DNA of 64,000 nucleotides, from assembly GCA_037954325.1 (NCBI GenBank), contig JBBMNZ010000028.1:13481501-13545500 (forward strand), in the 5' to 3' direction. The stretch comes from Fistularia commersonii (lineage: Eukaryota > Chordata > Actinopteri > Syngnathiformes > Fistulariidae). Position 1 is the first letter of the stretch. Every line of letters starts with the position of its first letter. Made by a program: the position numbers and the translations under genes. Of the stretch, positions 60,401-64,000 are shown piece after piece. The notes under the pieces were generated by a model. It searched no databases, had not been told where the DNA came from, and saw nothing but the letters and a program-made list of their open reading frames with translations.

Positions 60401-63400
60401 GAGTTGAAGCTTTTTTGCAACAGAGTGTCAATAACTAAAGATTCCTTTCTAGCAGCTTGCTGGTGCTGAAATATGTTGAAAAGGGCTTGATTCTGCATAA
60501 TACAAGTCAAAATCATTTTGATCTGCAACATTTTAAAAAGATATAGCCATATGGTCAAAAAGTGTTTATCTCACTGAGTTGAAGCTTTTTTGATAAAGAG
60601 TGTCAATAACTAAAGATTCCTATCTAGCAGCTTGCTCGTGCTGAAATATGTTGAAAAGGGCTTGATTCTGCATAATATAAGTCAAAATCATTGTGATCCT
60701 GCAACATTTTGAAAAGATATAGCCATATGGTCAAAAAGTGTTTATCTCACTGAGTTGAAGCTTTTTTGCAACAGAGTGTCAATAACTAAAGATTCCTTTC
60801 TAGCAGCTTGCTGGTGCTGAAATATGTTGAAAAGGGCTTGATTCTGCATAATATAAGTCAAAATCATTGTGATCCTGCAACATTTTGAAAAGATATAGCC
60901 GTACGGTCAAAAAGTGTTTATCTCACTGAGTTGAAGCTTTTTTGATAAAGAGTGTCAATAACTAAAGATTCCTTTCTAGCAGCTTGCTGGTGCTGAAATA
61001 TGTTGAAAAGGGCTTGATTTTGCATAATATAAGTCAAAATCATTGTGATCCTGCAACATTTTGAAAAGATATAGCCATACGGTCAAAAAGTGTTTATCTC
61101 ACTGAGTTGAAGCTTTTTTGATAAAGAGTGTCAATAACTAAAGATTCCTTTCTAGCAGCTTGCTGGTCCTGAAATATGTTGAAAAGGGCTTGATTCTGCA
61201 TAATATAAGTCAAAATCATTGTGATCCTGCAACATTTTGAAAAGATATAGCCATACGGTCAAAAAGTGTTTATCTCACTGAGTTGAAGCTTTTTTGATAA
61301 AGAGTGTCAATAACTAAAGATTCCTTTCTAGCAGCTTGCTGGTGCTGAAATATGTTGAAAAGGGCTTGATTTTGCATAATATAAGTCAAAATCATTGCGA
61401 TCCTGCAACATTTTGAAAAGATATAGCCATACGGTCAAAAAGTGTTTATCTCACTGAGTTGAAGCTTTTTTGCAACAGAGTGTCAATAACTAAAGATTCC
61501 TTTCTAGCAGCTTGCTGGTCCTGAAATATGTTGAAAAGGGCTTGATTCTGCATAATATAAGTCAAAATCATTGTGATCCTGCAACATTTTGAAAAGATAT
61601 AGCCATATGGTCAAAAAGTGTTTATCTCACTGAGTTGAAGGTTTTTGCAACAGAGTGTCAATAACTAAAGATTCCTATCTAGCAGCTTGCTGGTGCTGAA
61701 ATATGTTGAAAAGGGCTTGATTCTGCATAATTTAGTCAAAATCATTGTGATCCTGCAACATTTTGAAAAGATATAGCCATATGGTCAAAAAGTGTTTATC
61801 TCACTGAGTTGAAGCTTTTTTGCAACAGAGCGTAAATAACTAAAGATTCCTTTCTAGCAGCTTGCTGGTGCTGAAATATGTTGAAAAGGGCTTGATTCTG
61901 CATAATATAAGTCAGAATCATTGTGATCCTGAAACATTTTGAAAAGATATAGCTATATGGTCAAAAAGTGTTTATCTCCCTGAGTTGAAGCTTTTTTGCA
62001 ACAGAGCGTTAATAACTAAAGATTCCTTTCTAGCACCTTGCTGGTGCTGAAATATGTTGAAAAGGGCTTGATTCTGCATAATATAAGTCAGAATCATTGT
62101 GATCCTGCAACATTTTGAAAAGATATAGCCATACGGTCAAAAAGTGTTTATCTCACTGAGTTGAAGCTTTTTTGCAACAGAGTGTCAATAACTAAAGATT
62201 CCTTTCTAGCAGCTTGCTGGTGCTGAAATATGTTGAAAAGGGCTTGATTCTGCATAATATAAGTCAAAATCATTGTGATCCTGCAACATTTTGAAAAGAT
62301 ATAGCCATACGGTCAAAAAGTGTTTATCTCACTGAGTTGAAGCTTTTTTGATAAAGAGTGTCAATAACTAAAGATTCCTTTCTAGCAGCTTGCTGGTGCT
62401 GAAATATGTTGAAAAGGGCTTGATTCTGCATAATATAATTCAAAATCATTGTGATCCTGCAACATTTTGAAAAGATATAGCCATACGGTCAAAAAGTGTT
62501 TATCTCACTGAGTTGAAGCTTTTTTGCAACAGAGTGTCAATAACTAAAGATTCCTTTCTAGCAGCTTGCTGGTCCTGAAATATGTTGAAAAGGGCTTGAT
62601 TCTGCGTAATATAAGTCAAAATCATTGTGATCCTGCAACATTTTGAAAAGATATAGCCATACGGTCAAAAAGTGTTTATCTCACTGAGTTGAAGCTTTTT
62701 TGATAAAGAGTGTCAATAACTAAAGATTCCTTTCTAGCAGCTTGCTGGTGCTGAAATATGTTGAAAAGGGCTTGATTCTGCATAATATAAGTCAAAATCA
62801 TTGTGATCCTGCAACATTTTGAAAAGATATAGCCATATGGTCAAAAAGTGTTTATCTCACTGAGTTGAAGCTTTTTTGCAACAGAGTGTCAATAACTAAA
62901 GATTCCTCTCTAGCAGCTTGCTGGTACTGAAATATGTTGAAAAGGGCTTGATTCTGCATAATATAAGTCAAAATCATTGTGATCCTGCAACATTTTGAAA
63001 AGATAAAGCCATACGGTCAAAAAGTGTTTATCTCACTGAGTTGAAGCTTTTTTGATAAAGAGTGTCAATAACTAAAGATTCCTTTCTAGCAGCTTGCTGG
63101 TGCTGAAATATGTTGAAAAGGGCTTGATTCTGCATAATATAAGTCAAAATCATTGTGATCCTGCAACATTTTGAAAAGATATAGCCATACGGTCAAAAAG
63201 TGTTTATCTCACTGAGTTGAAGCTTTTTTGATAAAGAGTGTCAATAACTAAAGATTCCTATCTAGCAGCTTGCTGGGGCTGAAATATGTTGAAAAAGGCT
63301 TGATTCTGCATAATATAAGTCAAAATCATTGTGATCCTGCAACATTTTGAAAAGATATAGCCATATGGTCAAAAAGTGTTTATCTCCCTGAGTTGAAGCT

Positions 63401-64000
63401 TTTTTGCAACAGAGCGTTAATAACTAAAGATTCCTTTCTAGCACCTTGCTGGTGCTGAAATATGTTGAAAAGGGCTTGATTCTGCATAATATAAGTCAGA
63501 ATCATTGTGATCCTGCAACATTTTGAAAAGATATAGCCATATGGGCAAAAAGTGTTTATCTCACTGAGTTGAAGCTTTTTTGCAACAGAGTGTAAATAAC
63601 TAAAGAATCCTTTCTAGCAGTTTGCTGGTGCTGAAATATGTTGAAAAGGGCTTGATTCTGCATAATATAAGTCAGAATCATTGTGATCCTGCAACATTTT
63701 GAAATGATATAGCCATATGGGCAAAAAGTGTTTATCTCACTGAGTTGAAGCTTTTTTGCAACAGAGTGTCAATAACTAAAGATTCCTATCTAGCAGCTTG
63801 CTGGTGCTGAAATATGTTGAAAAGGGCTTGATTCTGCATAATATAAGTCAAAATCATTGTGATCCTGCAACATTTTGAAAAGATATAGCCATACGGTCAA
63901 AAAGTGTTTATCTCACTGAGTTGAAGCTTTTTTGCAACAGAGTGTAAATAACTAAAGATTCCTTTCTAACAGCTTGCTGGTGCTGAAATATGTTGAAAAG
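57406..64000 (-). repeat. long-range duplication in subfamily C, offset 4231 falling to about 3.7 kb
   Basis: gttgaaggtttttgcaac at about 57403 and 61634, agggcttgattctgcataat-ttagtc at 57481 and 61712, tctccct at 57744 and 61975, and aatataattc at 58201 and 62432 are all offset by 4231. The left copy then has three extra monomers (aatataattc again at 58728), after which the offset is 3704, falling to 3701 and 3698 through single-base insertions in the left copy only. The right copy runs to the window end. Confidence 0.85.

Larger units (their letters stand above)
37506..64000 (-). repeat. homogenised 176-bp satellite array, subfamily C
   Basis: About 150 head-to-tail units in minus orientation with a period of 176 bp: gtttatctcactgagttgaa, gcttttttgataaagagtgt, caataactaaagattccttt, ctagcagcttgctggtgctg, aaatatgttgaaaagggctt, gattctgcataatataagtc, aaaatcattgtgatcctgca, acattttgaaaagatatagc, catacggtcaaaaagt. 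Units differ at only a few positions, mainly gataaag or gcaacag, ggtgctg or ggtcctg, catacgg or catatgg. The AAGCTT in gttgaagctttt gives a HindIII site in nearly every unit. The array continues past the window end. There are no genes, insertions or RNA genes in it. Confidence 0.96.

Noticed and set aside
60278..60469. 63-residue ORF in subfamily C
   Set aside because: It exists only because single-base insertions at 60.35-60.39 kb shift frame; no other unit has it. Likely sequence error.
13759..64000. CRISPR-like direct repeats
   Set aside because: Whole units repeat head to tail without unique spacers, in a eukaryotic context. This is satellite DNA.
3905..64000. Mammalian-type CENP-B box (TTCG-A-CGGG)
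   Set aside because: Looked for in the three unit types on both strands. TTCG occurs in some B units (gccattcgttc) but the A and CGGG positions do not follow.
3905..64000. One giant inverted repeat centred on 25.19 kb
   Set aside because: The arms belong to different subfamilies with different HOR periods, so they are only distantly complementary. An orientation switch describes it better than a palindrome.

Overview
The window looks like a teleost fish chromosome segment running from the last exons of a gene into a large satellite DNA block that is probably pericentromeric or centromeric. The evidence for a fish is the fish-type nested LINEs (an RTE element and a Rex1/L2-like element), a hAT fragment, common fish dispersed repeats, and a vertebrate mitochondrial ribosomal protein gene. 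Nothing here looks bacterial: there are no operons, Shine-Dalgarno sites or CRISPR arrays.

Layout. (1) 1-3.6 kb: the last three coding exons of mrpl37 on the + strand (337-462, 1327-1401, 3458-3535), all in phase 0, ending in a stop codon and an AATAAA signal. A compound microsatellite abuts one splice acceptor, and the last intron holds a decayed antisense LINE. (2) 3.9-25.19 kb: a roughly 176-bp satellite in + orientation (subfamily A). It is old and diverged at the left edge and interrupted by a hAT fragment (4113-~4551), by a full-length RTE LINE (7227-13758, flanked by a 15-bp target duplication) and by a short retroelement 3' end (15037-15564). The RTE itself contains a nearly full-length Rex1/L2-type LINE (8754-12092, target duplication CAATG). 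From 15.8 to 22.0 kb the monomers form a 9-monomer higher-order repeat (HOR) of exactly 1578 bp. (3) At about 25,188-25,193 the satellite flips to the opposite strand. (4) 25.19-37.5 kb: subfamily B, containing two adjacent near-identical 4214-bp blocks of 24 monomers each. (5) 37.5-64.0 kb: subfamily C, a strongly homogenised 176-bp array of about 150 monomers with a HindIII site in nearly every unit and further long-range duplications near 4.05-4.23 kb.

How it fits together. Divergence and transposon load fall from left to right, from a gene edge through old monomers with nested transposons to young homogenised arrays. This is the architecture known at edges of centromeric satellites in other vertebrates. 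The insertion order can be read directly: satellite first, then RTE, then Rex1/L2. No protein-coding gene other than mrpl37 and the dead or dying transposon ORFs is supported. From 15.6 to 64 kb everything visible is satellite, and the short ORFs there are by-products of the repeat.

Limits: family names are assigned by recognising motifs and characteristic sequences by eye. Monomer counts, offsets and duplication sizes were counted by hand from the coordinates. No alignment or database search was run.
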